DNA from: Bin87 sp963666865
GTDB lineage: Bacteria > Chloroflexota > Dehalococcoidia > Lucifugimonadales > UBA3495
DNA length: 64,000 nucleotides
Direction: 5' to 3'
Assembly (NCBI GenBank): GCA_963666865.1
Contig: OY763072.1
Coordinates: 2,790,001 to 2,854,000 of the forward strand
Under the pieces are notes generated by a model. The model saw nothing but the letters and a program-made list of their open reading frames with translations. It did not search any database and was not told where the DNA came from. The translations under genes and the position numbers were made by a program. This document shows positions 8,256 to 16,025 of the stretch, in pieces (position 1 is the stretch's first letter; every line of letters starts with the position of its first letter).

Positions 8256-9718
8256 TCAAGAATGAGAGACAGTACCGTATCACTCGGGCGCAGGCCGAAC
8301 GTTTTTCTCAGGCGCTCAGCGACCTTCAAGCACAGGGATCTGAACTGACGGAGGTGCACCCCTTGCTGCGGAAGGCCAGGGAGGACGCCCTCAGGAGCCA
8401 GCTTGGCGACCTTGAAGGCGACCTGCGCGAATACGAAGCCTTGAGGGCGGGCCATTTCGAGTTTGACCAACTCAAGACGATCGCAGAATTACCGACGATG
8501 CTGATCAAGGCACGTATCGCCAGAGGCCTCAGTCAGCGAGATTTGGCGGATCGTCTGGGCTTGAAGGAGCAGCAGATCCAGCGCTATGAAGCATCTGAGT
8601 ATGAGTCTGCAAGTTTCGCACGGATCAGGAACGTGGTGGACGCACTGGGCTTGGATATAGACGACTCGCTCCTTGCCGGAGAGGAAGGCGTCTCGCTACA
8701 CGGCCTTCTCAACCGGGTCTCGGCGGTTGGGCTTCCGGCCGAGTTCGTTCGTAAGCGGCTGGTTCCGCGTCGATTGTGGTCGTCCAGGCCTGAGCCCGAA
8801 GGAGCAGAAGAAACCGTACCAGTCAACGCCACTGCCGAGGCCATTGGGAAAATCTTCCAGTGGTCCCCCAAACAACTACTAAGTGGCGGCACTCTGGAGT
8901 TAGAACCCGCGTTGGGTAACGTGCGGTTCAAAGTTGCTGCCAATGCAAACCCGGCGCGGGTCAGCGCTTACGCTGTCTACGCCCACTATTTGTCATTGCT
9001 GGTGATGCAAACTTGTTCCCAGCATCCCATCAGGCCAATACCTACGGACCCTGACGTACTACGCGCTCGCATTGATCTCAAATCGAGCTCTTCAGCTCTG
9101 GGAGCGGCTGTTAACCACGTATGGGATCTGGGCGTGCCCGTGCTACCACTCGACGATCCAGGATCATTCCATGGGGCGTGTTTCAGGGAAAATGGTCGAA
9201 ACGTGATCGTATTGAAAAAGCGAAGCTCATCCGAATCCAGGTGGACACATGATCTTTTCCACGAACTGTGGCACGCTGCTCAAGAGCCTAACTTGGCCGA
9301 GCGCACGGTGCTTGAGGCGGATGAGATGTCGCCCGAGCGGAGAGAGTCGGAGGAGGAAAGAACCGCGAGCCGGTTCGCCGCGGCGATACTACTCGAAAGC
9401 AGAGGTCAGGAATTGGCTGACAAATGCCTGGCGGAGGCAGGGCACAATCTGCGCCGGCTAAAGGCCTCGGTTCAAAGGGTAGCGACGAGAGAAGGAGTTC
9501 CGGTTGACTCGCTCGCAAACTACCTAGCGTTCCGCCTTGCTGCTGAACAGGGCGAAAACTGGTGGCCGACTGCCAACGCTCTACAACCAATCGGCCATCC
9601 CTGGGAGGTTGTACGCAACATATTTTTCGAACGAGCGGATTTCACTAATCTTGCAGAACCCGACCGAGAACTTTTGGCACAGGCGCTCACGCCTTGGGAG
9701 GATATGGCTCGTGTCTAG
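8252..9718 (+). CDS. XRE-family regulator fused to ImmA/IrrE metallopeptidase
   Basis: The protein has an N-terminal helical region, an XRE helix-turn-helix at about 88-125 (ARIARGLSQRDLADRLGLKE... IQRYEASEY) and a C-terminal ImmA/IrrE (COG2856) peptidase domain with H337-E-L-W-H341. Such fusions act as repressors with a built-in or partner-directed protease and switch mobile elements or toxin-antitoxin operons in response to damage or phage. The length (488) is longer than usual, with a middle segment (about 170-250) I do not recognise. The start overlaps the nucleotidyltransferase gene by four bases and the end overlaps the next gene by eight, so it is part of the operon and is probably its regulator. 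Confidence 0.85.
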   Translation: MIKNERQYRITRAQAERFSQALSDLQAQGSELTEVHPLLRKAREDALRSQLGDLEGDLREYEALRAGHFEFDQLKTIAELPTMLIKARIARGLSQRDLADRLGLKEQQIQRYEASEYESASFARIRNVVDALGLDIDDSLLAGEEGVSLHGLLNRVSAVGLPAEFVRKRLVPRRLWSSRPEPEGAEETVPVNATAEAIGKIFQWSPKQLLSGGTLELEPALGNVRFKVAANANPARVSAYAVYAHYLSLLVMQTCSQHPIRPIPTDPDVLRARIDLKSSSSALGAAVNHVWDLGVPVLPLDDPGSFHGACFRENGRNVIVLKKRSSSESRWTHDLFHELWHAAQEPNLAERTVLEADEMSPERRESEEERTASRFAAAILLESRGQELADKCLAEAGHNLRRLKASVQRVATREGVPVDSLANYLAFRLAAEQGENWWPTANALQPIGHPWEVVRNIFFERADFTNLAEPDRELLAQALTPWEDMARV

Positions 9719-10277
9719 CACCGCATCTTGGAACGAAGAGACGCCCCTAGAAAAGGTAACCTGCACCAGTTCAGACTGTGAGCGAGACCTGCATTCTTTC
9801 CTTACTAAAAACCAGCGCGGACAATCTTATCGAAACGGGAAGTGTCGAGACTGTGGTGCTGACCTGATCGACTGGCACCGATTAGACCGGCACGACCTCA
9901 GCGATGTGGGAAACACGATCGCGTGCCTAGAACGCGAGCTAATTCGGCATCGTTATTGGCATACGTCGCTGGACGCTAAGGCCATGAACCACGCGGTGAA
10001 CAAGGGCTTGGACGGACTGCGCGATGCAGCTGAGCACCGATTGCGCAAATACGTCGGACCTCCTAGTTCGCAGCTTTTTCGAGACGGCACGCAAACCCCC
10101 AAAAAGGGAAACGCCATCTATTACGCACAACACGCCACCGCCACCTGCTGTCGCAAATGCATCGAGGCGTGGCACGGCATTGACCGTGAGCGGCCACTAA
10201 CTGATGCAGAAATTGGGTACATGACCGGATTGGTGATGCACTATATCGGTGAGAAATTACCGCAGCTTTCGCCGTAG
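9711..10277 (+). CDS. DUF4186-like zinc protein
   Basis: A GTG start at 9711 overlaps the previous gene by eight bases and gives 188 residues; longer versions would be buried in the peptidase gene. The N-terminal part has a four-cysteine pattern (VTCTSSDCE... KCRDCGADLIDW). The C-terminal part contains DGTQTPKKGNAIYYAQHATATCCRKCIEAWH, split here as DGTQTPKKGN and YYAQHATATCCRKCIEAWH. That matches the core of DUF4186, small proteins of unknown function. The conserved His and Cys residues suggest a metal site. No biochemical role is known to me; its fixed place before the radical SAM gene suggests they work together. Confidence 0.65.
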   Translation: MSSTASWNEETPLEKVTCTSSDCERDLHSFLTKNQRGQSYRNGKCRDCGADLIDWHRLDRHDLSDVGNTIACLERELIRHRYWHTSLDAKAMNHAVNKGLDGLRDAAEHRLRKYVGPPSSQLFRDGTQTPKKGNAIYYAQHATATCCRKCIEAWHGIDRERPLTDAEIGYMTGLVMHYIGEKLPQLSP

Positions 10278-10335
10278 GAAAAGCAAGTACCGTATCTCCG
10301 ATCTACGAGTCAGGCACGACTGATTGAGAGGGCAC

Positions 10336-11340
10336 ATGGCTTCACTGATCAACACCGACAACTGGTCGAGCCATTGGCGAACGGCGGGCATAGACCTCGA
10401 TGCCAGACGCGTTCTGGTAACCAACTTCTTGGACACGGAACAGGAGGGTGACCTGAGTGAGCCCCCCAACTGCAAGGGCTTGGGTCGAATCCGGCATTTC
10501 AAACGCGCGACCAGTCCCGGATGGCCGCCGAATCCCTTGCCCATGGAACCAGCCAGCAAAGCCTTGGGTACCCCAGCAGTGGATGATATTCGCGCCCAAG
10601 TGTTCCAAAATGCCGTCTGCAACTGGCGCTGCTGGTATTGCTTCGTGCCTTTCAACCTCCTGTCGGCCAACCATAAGCATGCCGAATGGCTCACGGCTTC
10701 CGAGTTGATCGATTTGTACTTGGAGCAGACGGAAAGGCCGACCGTGATCGATTTGACTGGAGGCCAACCAGACCTGACGCCAGAGTGGGTACCATGGATG
10801 ATTCAGGAGATTCAAGCGCGAGGACTTGAGGACACCGTTTACCTCTGGTCCGACGACAATCTCAGCACCGATTACTTCTGGCGATACCTGTCAGATAACG
10901 ATGTTGACCTTGTTCGCGACGCCAAAAACTACGGGCGGGTATGCTGTTTCAAGGGGTTCGACGAAGCCTCATTTTCCTTCAATACGCTGGCCGACGAGTC
11001 CCTCTTCCAACGTCAGTTTGACCTGTTCCGTCGTTTCGTGGACATCGGTATTGATCTGTACGCTTACGTCACGCTAACGTCGTCGACGGTCGACCGGATC
11101 CCAGATCGCGTCAGCCGCTTTGTGGACCGTCTGCAGACGGTCCACGAGAACCTCCCTTTGAGGACAGTCCCTCTGGAAATTCAAGTGTTTGCGCCGGTGC
11201 ACGCCCGGGTCAAGCAGGAACAGCGGGAGGCTCTCAAAGTTCAGCAGATGGCCGTCGAAGCGTGGTGTAGGGAACTCGAGGACCGGTATTCCCTAGACGA
11301 ACGGACCTCACCCATCACCGCTGTGCCGCTGACGGAGTGA
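10336..11340 (+). CDS. Radical SAM enzyme of unknown substrate
   Basis: The [4Fe-4S]/SAM motif is C95-N-W-R-C99-W-Y-C102, followed by a TIM-barrel-like region with DLTGGQPDLTPEW (the GGE-like SAM-binding motif) and VYLWSDDNLS. The ATG at 10336 has GAGAGG six bases upstream; the in-frame TTG at 10324 is less likely. At 334 residues it is a single-domain radical SAM protein with an ~90-residue N-terminal extension that carries no additional CxxC cluster, so I see no SPASM domain. It resembles neither viperin nor QueE in motif context. The end overlaps the next start by four bases. Confidence 0.8.
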   Translation: MASLINTDNWSSHWRTAGIDLDARRVLVTNFLDTEQEGDLSEPPNCKGLGRIRHFKRATSPGWPPNPLPMEPASKALGTPAVDDIRAQVFQNAVCNWRCWYCFVPFNLLSANHKHAEWLTASELIDLYLEQTERPTVIDLTGGQPDLTPEWVPWMIQEIQARGLEDTVYLWSDDNLSTDYFWRYLSDNDVDLVRDAKNYGRVCCFKGFDEASFSFNTLADESLFQRQFDLFRRFVDIGIDLYAYVTLTSSTVDRIPDRVSRFVDRLQTVHENLPLRTVPLEIQVFAPVHARVKQEQREALKVQQMAVEAWCRELEDRYSLDERTSPITAVPLTE

Positions 11341-12617
11341 GCATAATGACATTGTCGACTAGCACGTACCAGCCTATGACCATTTATGAACGCGATGTTG
11401 ACCGGTGGATCGTGGGCGCTTACCAGGCCGGCGCCCAGGATTTCTGGCAGCTGGTTTCCATGCTCCCAGCGGTCTATCCGACCGTTGTGCGGCAGGCCGT
11501 GGAAAGATTGGTCGCAGCATCGGTCATCCCGGCGGATCTGGCCATCGAGAGATCGACGTGGGATTCAAGCCGTGCATCAGACGCGGAAGTTCCTGGCTTG
11601 CCAACGCCAAACCCACTGGCCTTCGATTGGCGTTACACAAAGGACACCGCAGGCGAGCTTTTGGAACGAGTCGTTGCATCCACTGACCCAACACAAACGG
11701 TTGCCCTGCTGGGATCACCGTCAGTGTACAAGATCGCCGCGTTGCGCGAAGCGCCCAGGCAATTCATCCTGCTCGACCAGAATGGCTCGCTATCCATCGA
11801 TGGTTCCCAGTCTCTTTTGGGGAGTGTATTCCATCGTCGCGACATGCAGCGCGATGCGATTGACCTACCGCCAGTGCACGCTGTCCTAGCCGACCCACCC
11901 TGGTACGAAGACGAAACCCTGGCATTTTTGAGAACCGCGGCCCGCGTTTGTGCTAACCGCGGTAAGATATTACTGAGCTACGCACCCGATGGCGTAAGGC
12001 CTGGCGTTCGAGAGGAACGCGAGCGCATCATCGTAGGAGCGGCGGAATCAGGCCTCAAGTTTCTGGGGATCGAGCATCTCGTTCTTTTTTACGCCACGCC
12101 GTTTTTTGAGTACAACTCCCTGCGTGCTGCCGGATTTGCGCACGTGTCCCCGAATTGGAGACGGGGAGACCTCCTGATCTTTGAGCGGATAGGAGATGCA
12201 CCCCCCGATACGGCGAAGTCGAGTATACTTAGTGCTCGATGGGAGCAGGCAATTGTCAGTGGGGCCACGATCTGGGTTCGTTCGAAAGACCAGCAGGGCT
12301 TCATTGATCCCACACTCGTACCATTGGTCCCAGGAGATATCCTGCCTACGGTCAGCCGAAGAGACGACCGGCGCGAGGCTGCCGATGTGTGGACGGCCGG
12401 CAATCGGATCTACCGCTGCGACGGGTCTCACATCTTGGCGATCATCCTTTATGCTATCAGCGTCTCCAAAGAGCCGCTTGAAGCGGTCCAACAAGGTCTG
12501 CAACGTTCCCTGGATCACTTTGAGGCTGCGAAGGTGGCAGATTCCGTCGCCCAAGTTGAAGGGATAATCCAGATTGAACTCCAGGAGATGCGGAGTTTTG
12601 ATAATGGACGGGCATAA
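11337..12617 (+). CDS. Winged-helix plus Rossmann methyltransferase-fold protein with DPPW motif
   Basis: Residues 1-80 form a winged-helix-like region (FWQLVSMLPAVYPTVVRQAVERLV). A Rossmann region follows with TVALLGSPSVYKIAAL (motif I area) and VHAVLADPPWYEDETLAFL, where D186-P-P-W189 is the catalytic-type motif of amino methyltransferases. The order wing plus DPP-type Rossmann domain recalls the branched-polyamine synthase (BpsA) fold as well as DNA/RNA adenine methylases. The GTG at 11337 overlaps the previous stop as GTGA; an ATG nine bases later is possible. The substrate might be nucleic acid, a nucleotide or a polyamine and cannot be settled from sequence. Confidence 0.7.
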   Translation: MSIMTLSTSTYQPMTIYERDVDRWIVGAYQAGAQDFWQLVSMLPAVYPTVVRQAVERLVAASVIPADLAIERSTWDSSRASDAEVPGLPTPNPLAFDWRYTKDTAGELLERVVASTDPTQTVALLGSPSVYKIAALREAPRQFILLDQNGSLSIDGSQSLLGSVFHRRDMQRDAIDLPPVHAVLADPPWYEDETLAFLRTAARVCANRGKILLSYAPDGVRPGVREERERIIVGAAESGLKFLGIEHLVLFYATPFFEYNSLRAAGFAHVSPNWRRGDLLIFERIGDAPPDTAKSSILSARWEQAIVSGATIWVRSKDQQGFIDPTLVPLVPGDILPTVSRRDDRREAADVWTAGNRIYRCDGSHILAIILYAISVSKEPLEAVQQGLQRSLDHFEAAKVADSVAQVEGIIQIELQEMRSFDNGRA

Positions 12618-13158
12618 ACTGGAACTGACCGAGGAACTGGTTGATTTGCTCAAGCGGTCGACCCATCGCCACCAGTTCTGGGGGCAATATCTGGAAAAAC
12701 TCTCAGTGTCGGAGCCGAGCCCGTTCTCCGTCCATCTGGCTATCCTGTTGGAACCATACCTCCGGTACATACTCGATGGGACGAAGACAGTCGAATCCCG
12801 GTTTTCCAGAAACCGCATCGCGCCGTATAATATGGTCGAACCGGGCGATGTGGTGCTCCTCAAGAAGGTTGCCGCTAGGTCAATATCCGGCGTGTGCGTC
12901 GTACGCAAAGTGTGGTTCTACCAACTTAATCCAGACACCTGGAGCCAAATTCGCAGCGGATTTTCGAAAGCTCTTCGCGCCGACGACCCGTCGTTCTGGG
13001 AGGGGCGAAAATCAGCACAATTTGCCACTCTGATGAGGATCGCCGAGGTCCACCCTCTACCTGCCATTGAAGTGCCGAAGCGCGATCGCCGCGGTTGGGT
13101 GATTTTACGCGCCCATCGCCAAGCGACACTTAATTTCGATGAGGACGAGACGGGATGA
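12604..13158 (+). CDS. ASCH-domain protein
   Basis: The protein carries FSVHLAILLEPYLRYILDGTKTVE and EPGDVVLLKK, the first strand, helix and charged turn of the ASCH fold (PUA/EVE relatives). This fold binds RNA or modified nucleobases and in some members hydrolyses N4-acetylcytidine. I chose the ATG at 12604 (184 residues) because CGGAG lies eight bases upstream; a TTG at 12574 would extend it. The start overlaps the methyltransferase gene by 14 bases and the end overlaps the kinase gene by four. In the context of nucleotide enzymes it may read or process a modified base (inference). Confidence 0.7.
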   Translation: MDGHKLELTEELVDLLKRSTHRHQFWGQYLEKLSVSEPSPFSVHLAILLEPYLRYILDGTKTVESRFSRNRIAPYNMVEPGDVVLLKKVAARSISGVCVVRKVWFYQLNPDTWSQIRSGFSKALRADDPSFWEGRKSAQFATLMRIAEVHPLPAIEVPKRDRRGWVILRAHRQATLNFDEDETG

Positions 13159-13724
13159 AATCGGCAGTCGTGGTTTGTGGCCGGATTGGAAGCGGGAAGT
13201 CAACCGTCGTTGACTTCATCGCCGCCGAGTTCGGCTTTAAGGCCGTTTCCTTCGGAGATTACATCAGACACACGGCTGCGCTGCGCGGCACGCCGAACAC
13301 ACGACGCCAGCTTCAGGATTTAGGCGACTGCCTTTTTAGGTCCAGGGGTTCTTCGGGGCTGCTTCAGGATGCGATCGACCACCATGGGGTAAACCCCAAC
13401 GACTCAGTCGTTTTCGATGGAGTTCGACACCCTGAAATTCTGGCCGACATACAACATGCTTCCGAAGCGACAATCGCGCTCTACCTGGAAGCAAATCAGG
13501 AAGAGAGATTTCGCCGTCACCAGGCCCAACAGCGTGATGGTTGGACGTTGGAAGAATTCCTAGTTGCCGACCAGCACCTGGTAGAGGCCGGTAATAGAGA
13601 AATAATTGAACAATGCGATTTGGTCCTAGACGGGACGCAGCCCACAACGGTCGTCCAAAACACGCTACGCGACCGACTATCCCCATGGATACGCTTTGAC
13701 ACCTCCCTTTCAACACCCTGCTAA
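13155..13724 (+). CDS. P-loop kinase, nucleotide or dephospho-CoA kinase-like
   Basis: A Walker A motif GRIGSGKST (residues 9-17) opens a P-loop NTPase domain with VVFDGVRHPEI (about 89-99) in place of Walker B and an arginine-rich lid (EERFRRHQAQQRDGWT). Size and motif order fit the dephospho-CoA kinase/deoxynucleoside monophosphate kinase group. The cell would already have a housekeeping dephospho-CoA kinase, so a role on a (deoxy)nucleotide linked to the next gene is more likely. The start overlaps the ASCH gene by four bases and the dCTP deaminase-like gene begins 12 bases after the stop. Confidence 0.7.
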   Translation: MKSAVVVCGRIGSGKSTVVDFIAAEFGFKAVSFGDYIRHTAALRGTPNTRRQLQDLGDCLFRSRGSSGLLQDAIDHHGVNPNDSVVFDGVRHPEILADIQHASEATIALYLEANQEERFRRHQAQQRDGWTLEEFLVADQHLVEAGNREIIEQCDLVLDGTQPTTVVQNTLRDRLSPWIRFDTSLSTPC

Positions 13725-13736
13725 GGACGGTAACCG

Positions 13737-14546
13737 ATGGGCGTGCTAAACAGCCAAGCGATCGAAAGGCTCCTGCGACAGCGGCAGTTGATTCCCAATC
13801 CTCGACCTGGGCAAAACGGCCGGCAGTTCGATATCCAGAACGATAGTTACGACCTATCGGCAGGAACCGCAATTTGGAAAACCCCGACCAGCGATCGTTA
13901 CGGAGGAAACGTCGAGACTCGCAGGTACTCGCCTGGACTCCCGGAAAACGCGCAGCCCACGGTAACGGTCAAGCCGGGACAAATGATTTTTGTAGTTACC
14001 CATGAGGACATCTTGATGCCGCCCTGTCTTTGCGGCACTGTTTACTCAAGGAACAGTTTGGCGTTAGCCGGCATTCTGGCGTTGAATGCAGGCCATGTGG
14101 ATCCTGGATACCAAGGACCAATTGCAATTCGGCTCATAAATTTGCGAGCTATACCGTGGACTCTAACTCTAGGTGCCCCGATTTTCACCATAACCTTCCA
14201 AACTGTAGACCGTAATCCAGATGACCTCCCTGTCCGAGATCGTCATTACTCCCAAGATCAGATGATCGAGCGAGTCCGTGAAACTGCGAACGCGGCACTG
14301 AGCAACGCTTTATTTGACCTTTATCAGGTTGACGTTGAGAAACAGTTGACCGAGTTCAAGTCCCAAGCGCTAGACGAGTTTAGGAAAGCGGGTTGGATAA
14401 GGCGCGATGAGATCTGGTCGGCCTTATTCGATGTGTGGTGGAAAAAAATCTTGGCAGGAATATTGTATGTTGCGGCGGTCGCTGCTCCATTCGTCGCCGT
14501 CCTCATATATTTGCTCCAGGGAGTGAGTCAAAATGGCGGCGGATAA
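13737..14546 (+). CDS. Membrane-anchored dCTP deaminase/dUTPase-fold protein, deaminase Glu absent
   Basis: The N-terminal ~165 residues match the dCTP deaminase/dUTPase trimer fold: YDLSAG near 41-46, the YSRNSLALAG block (the RSSLARLG position of Dcd) and AGHVDPGYQG. In Dcd the next strand reads VLEFYN, whose Glu is the deamination catalyst; here it reads AIRLINL, so that Glu is missing while the Asp of the VDPGY block is kept. A helical linker (about 180-235) and a transmembrane helix (about 243-262, ILYVAAVAAPFVAVLIYLL) follow, which soluble family members lack. Active dCTP deaminases are known phage-defence enzymes; this one may bind or hydrolyse a nucleotide at the membrane. Confidence 0.75.
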   Translation: MGVLNSQAIERLLRQRQLIPNPRPGQNGRQFDIQNDSYDLSAGTAIWKTPTSDRYGGNVETRRYSPGLPENAQPTVTVKPGQMIFVVTHEDILMPPCLCGTVYSRNSLALAGILALNAGHVDPGYQGPIAIRLINLRAIPWTLTLGAPIFTITFQTVDRNPDDLPVRDRHYSQDQMIERVRETANAALSNALFDLYQVDVEKQLTEFKSQALDEFRKAGWIRRDEIWSALFDVWWKKILAGILYVAAVAAPFVAVLIYLLQGVSQNGGG

Positions 14547-15303
14547 TGTCGAAGATACCAATGACAACGTCAGTAGGTTGATTCAACGACAATTGATGCT
14601 ACTGGACTTCCAAGAACAAGAAACCGAATGGGGACTCCGTACGTGGCCGACCGTTCCGGGCATATCAGCGGACGTATCGAAAATGCTGTTTGCGATACTC
14701 GAACGATGGGGATGGATTGCCGGTTCCCCGGATCCTCCAGATAAATTCAAGTGCGTTGTCACATCGCAAGGCGTTGAGCGGTTGGCCAAGATTAAGGCCG
14801 GTCAACCGCTCATGCGCGCTACTGACTTGACATTTGTCGATAACGAGCATGAGGTCCTCCGCGAGGCAGCGTTACGACCGCGATTTGCAGATGGCGAAGC
14901 TCATAAACGCAACATCGTGTCGCGGATATCTCACTACCCTACTTCATGGCACGGTTTGTGGATAATGTTGTGCATGGGAATTGTACTCATCATGATAGGT
15001 ACGCACCTTAGCATATCTGAAGGGCTGACATTCACATCCTGGGGAACACTGTTAGCTACCGCAGGTGCCATTTTTGCTGTCGGTAGTTTGCGGTTGGGAT
15101 TTAGAAACATCGAAAGGCGTCACACAGCATTAAGCTGGTTGCCGATAGGCATAGCCCTGCTGTTGTTCATCCCAATTGCATGGTCGCTATTCAACGACAC
15201 GCTAGGACATTGGTTTGCTGCTTACTTATCGGCCGCCGTTGGGTTAGCAGGCATGCCACTACCTGGTCCTAGACGCAAGCTAATACTCGGTTCAGGTAGT
15301 TAA
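14533..15303 (+). CDS. Polytopic membrane protein with N-terminal winged-helix-like domain
   Basis: I do not recognise a family. Residues 1-110 look like a small helical/winged domain (VSKMLFAILERWGWIAG... VVTSQGVERLAKIK). Four hydrophobic segments follow at about 137-155, 161-185, 196-218 and 226-244. The ATG at 14533 is preceded by GGGAGTGA and overlaps the dCTP deaminase-like gene by 14 bases, so the two membrane proteins are translationally coupled and could form one complex. It is the last gene of the operon; the next 36 bases lead into an istB remnant. A pore-forming or transport effector role is possible but unsupported by motif. Confidence 0.6.
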   Translation: MAADNVEDTNDNVSRLIQRQLMLLDFQEQETEWGLRTWPTVPGISADVSKMLFAILERWGWIAGSPDPPDKFKCVVTSQGVERLAKIKAGQPLMRATDLTFVDNEHEVLREAALRPRFADGEAHKRNIVSRISHYPTSWHGLWIMLCMGIVLIMIGTHLSISEGLTFTSWGTLLATAGAIFAVGSLRLGFRNIERRHTALSWLPIGIALLLFIPIAWSLFNDTLGHWFAAYLSAAVGLAGMPLPGPRRKLILGSGS

Positions 15304-15339
15304 GACCCATCGCTCCGGAGGGTATTCCAGTGATTCCGC

Positions 15340-15551
15340 AGCCAGTCCTACGAACGTGACTCTGTCTTGGTCGCCACAAACCTGCCCTTCGTCCCATGCG
15401 TCATTTGGGACCAGATGCCAATCTCCGAACGGTTCACTGGTACGCTTTTGGGGCTTGAGGTCCCCGTCACGCGCGTATTCCAGAGATGAGCTACGAGAGT
15501 TACCGCCTCAAGACCGGCCGCCACGACCCCGCCTTGCCTTTTCCAGAATAG
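15340..15551 (+). pseudogene. istB: istB (IS21 family) C-terminal remnant
   Basis: In one frame the DNA reads SQSYERDSVLVATNLPF and ends at a TGA at 15,486. One frame over it continues EMSYESYRLKTGRHDPALPF to a TAG at 15,551. Together these match the end of classical IstB proteins (SYERRSLIVTTNLPF ... EMNGESYRLK). It is a different IS21 subgroup from the other istB copies in the window. The remnant marks an old insertion right after the operon. Confidence 0.65.
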
Positions 15552-16025
15552 CCAATCGACGGACAGAACGCGCCGACGGCGATTCGAGAGACCTCTGTGC
15601 GGGAGGCGGTCACCATCGGGCCGCAACCATCAGTACTGTCCTTCTGGTACGTCCTTCACAAGCCACAACGATACGTTTTGCCACGGCCTATTACGGGTGG
15701 CCTTTGATGCCCATTACGGTTCGCTCAAGGCAGATTACGTAACGTCAAGCTGCCATTGTAATGTTAGAGAGGCAGGTCGTGTTCGTGTAACAGGTACTGC
15801 GTCGCGCGGTTAGCGTCGTATCATCACCGGCCCAGCGAATCCGCCGGCGGAGGTATATAATCTCCGAGAGGTCCACGTAGCAGGCCAGCCGAAACCCCCG
15901 TTTCGGCCATAGAGATGGTGAGGCGACCTGCGGGAATCGGGCAGCGCATGACTTGGATCCGGCCGCTGCACGCCCAACGCAAACTGATAAATTCGTAAAT
16001 GACAATGTGACTGTATGAGGCAACT
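15552..16025. other. Non-coding stretch
   Basis: I see no convincing reading frame, RNA gene or repeat here. Frames that stay open on either strand give low-complexity, arginine-rich translations. The last bases (GAGG at about 16,017-16,020) form the ribosome binding site of the TPR gene. Confidence 0.5.

Noticed and set aside
10336..11340. Prokaryotic viperin for the radical SAM gene in the defence region
   Set aside because: The motif is CNWRCWYC in a different context, without the viperin signature around the cluster or its C-terminal region.
12604..13724. Kinase gene as the cell's coaE
   Set aside because: It sits mid-operon in an accessory cluster with a nucleotide-fold partner; motif similarity alone does not single out dephospho-CoA.
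15348..15742. Frames on both strands after the nine-gene operon
   Set aside because: Not protein-like; the region is explained in part by an istB remnant in a third frame.
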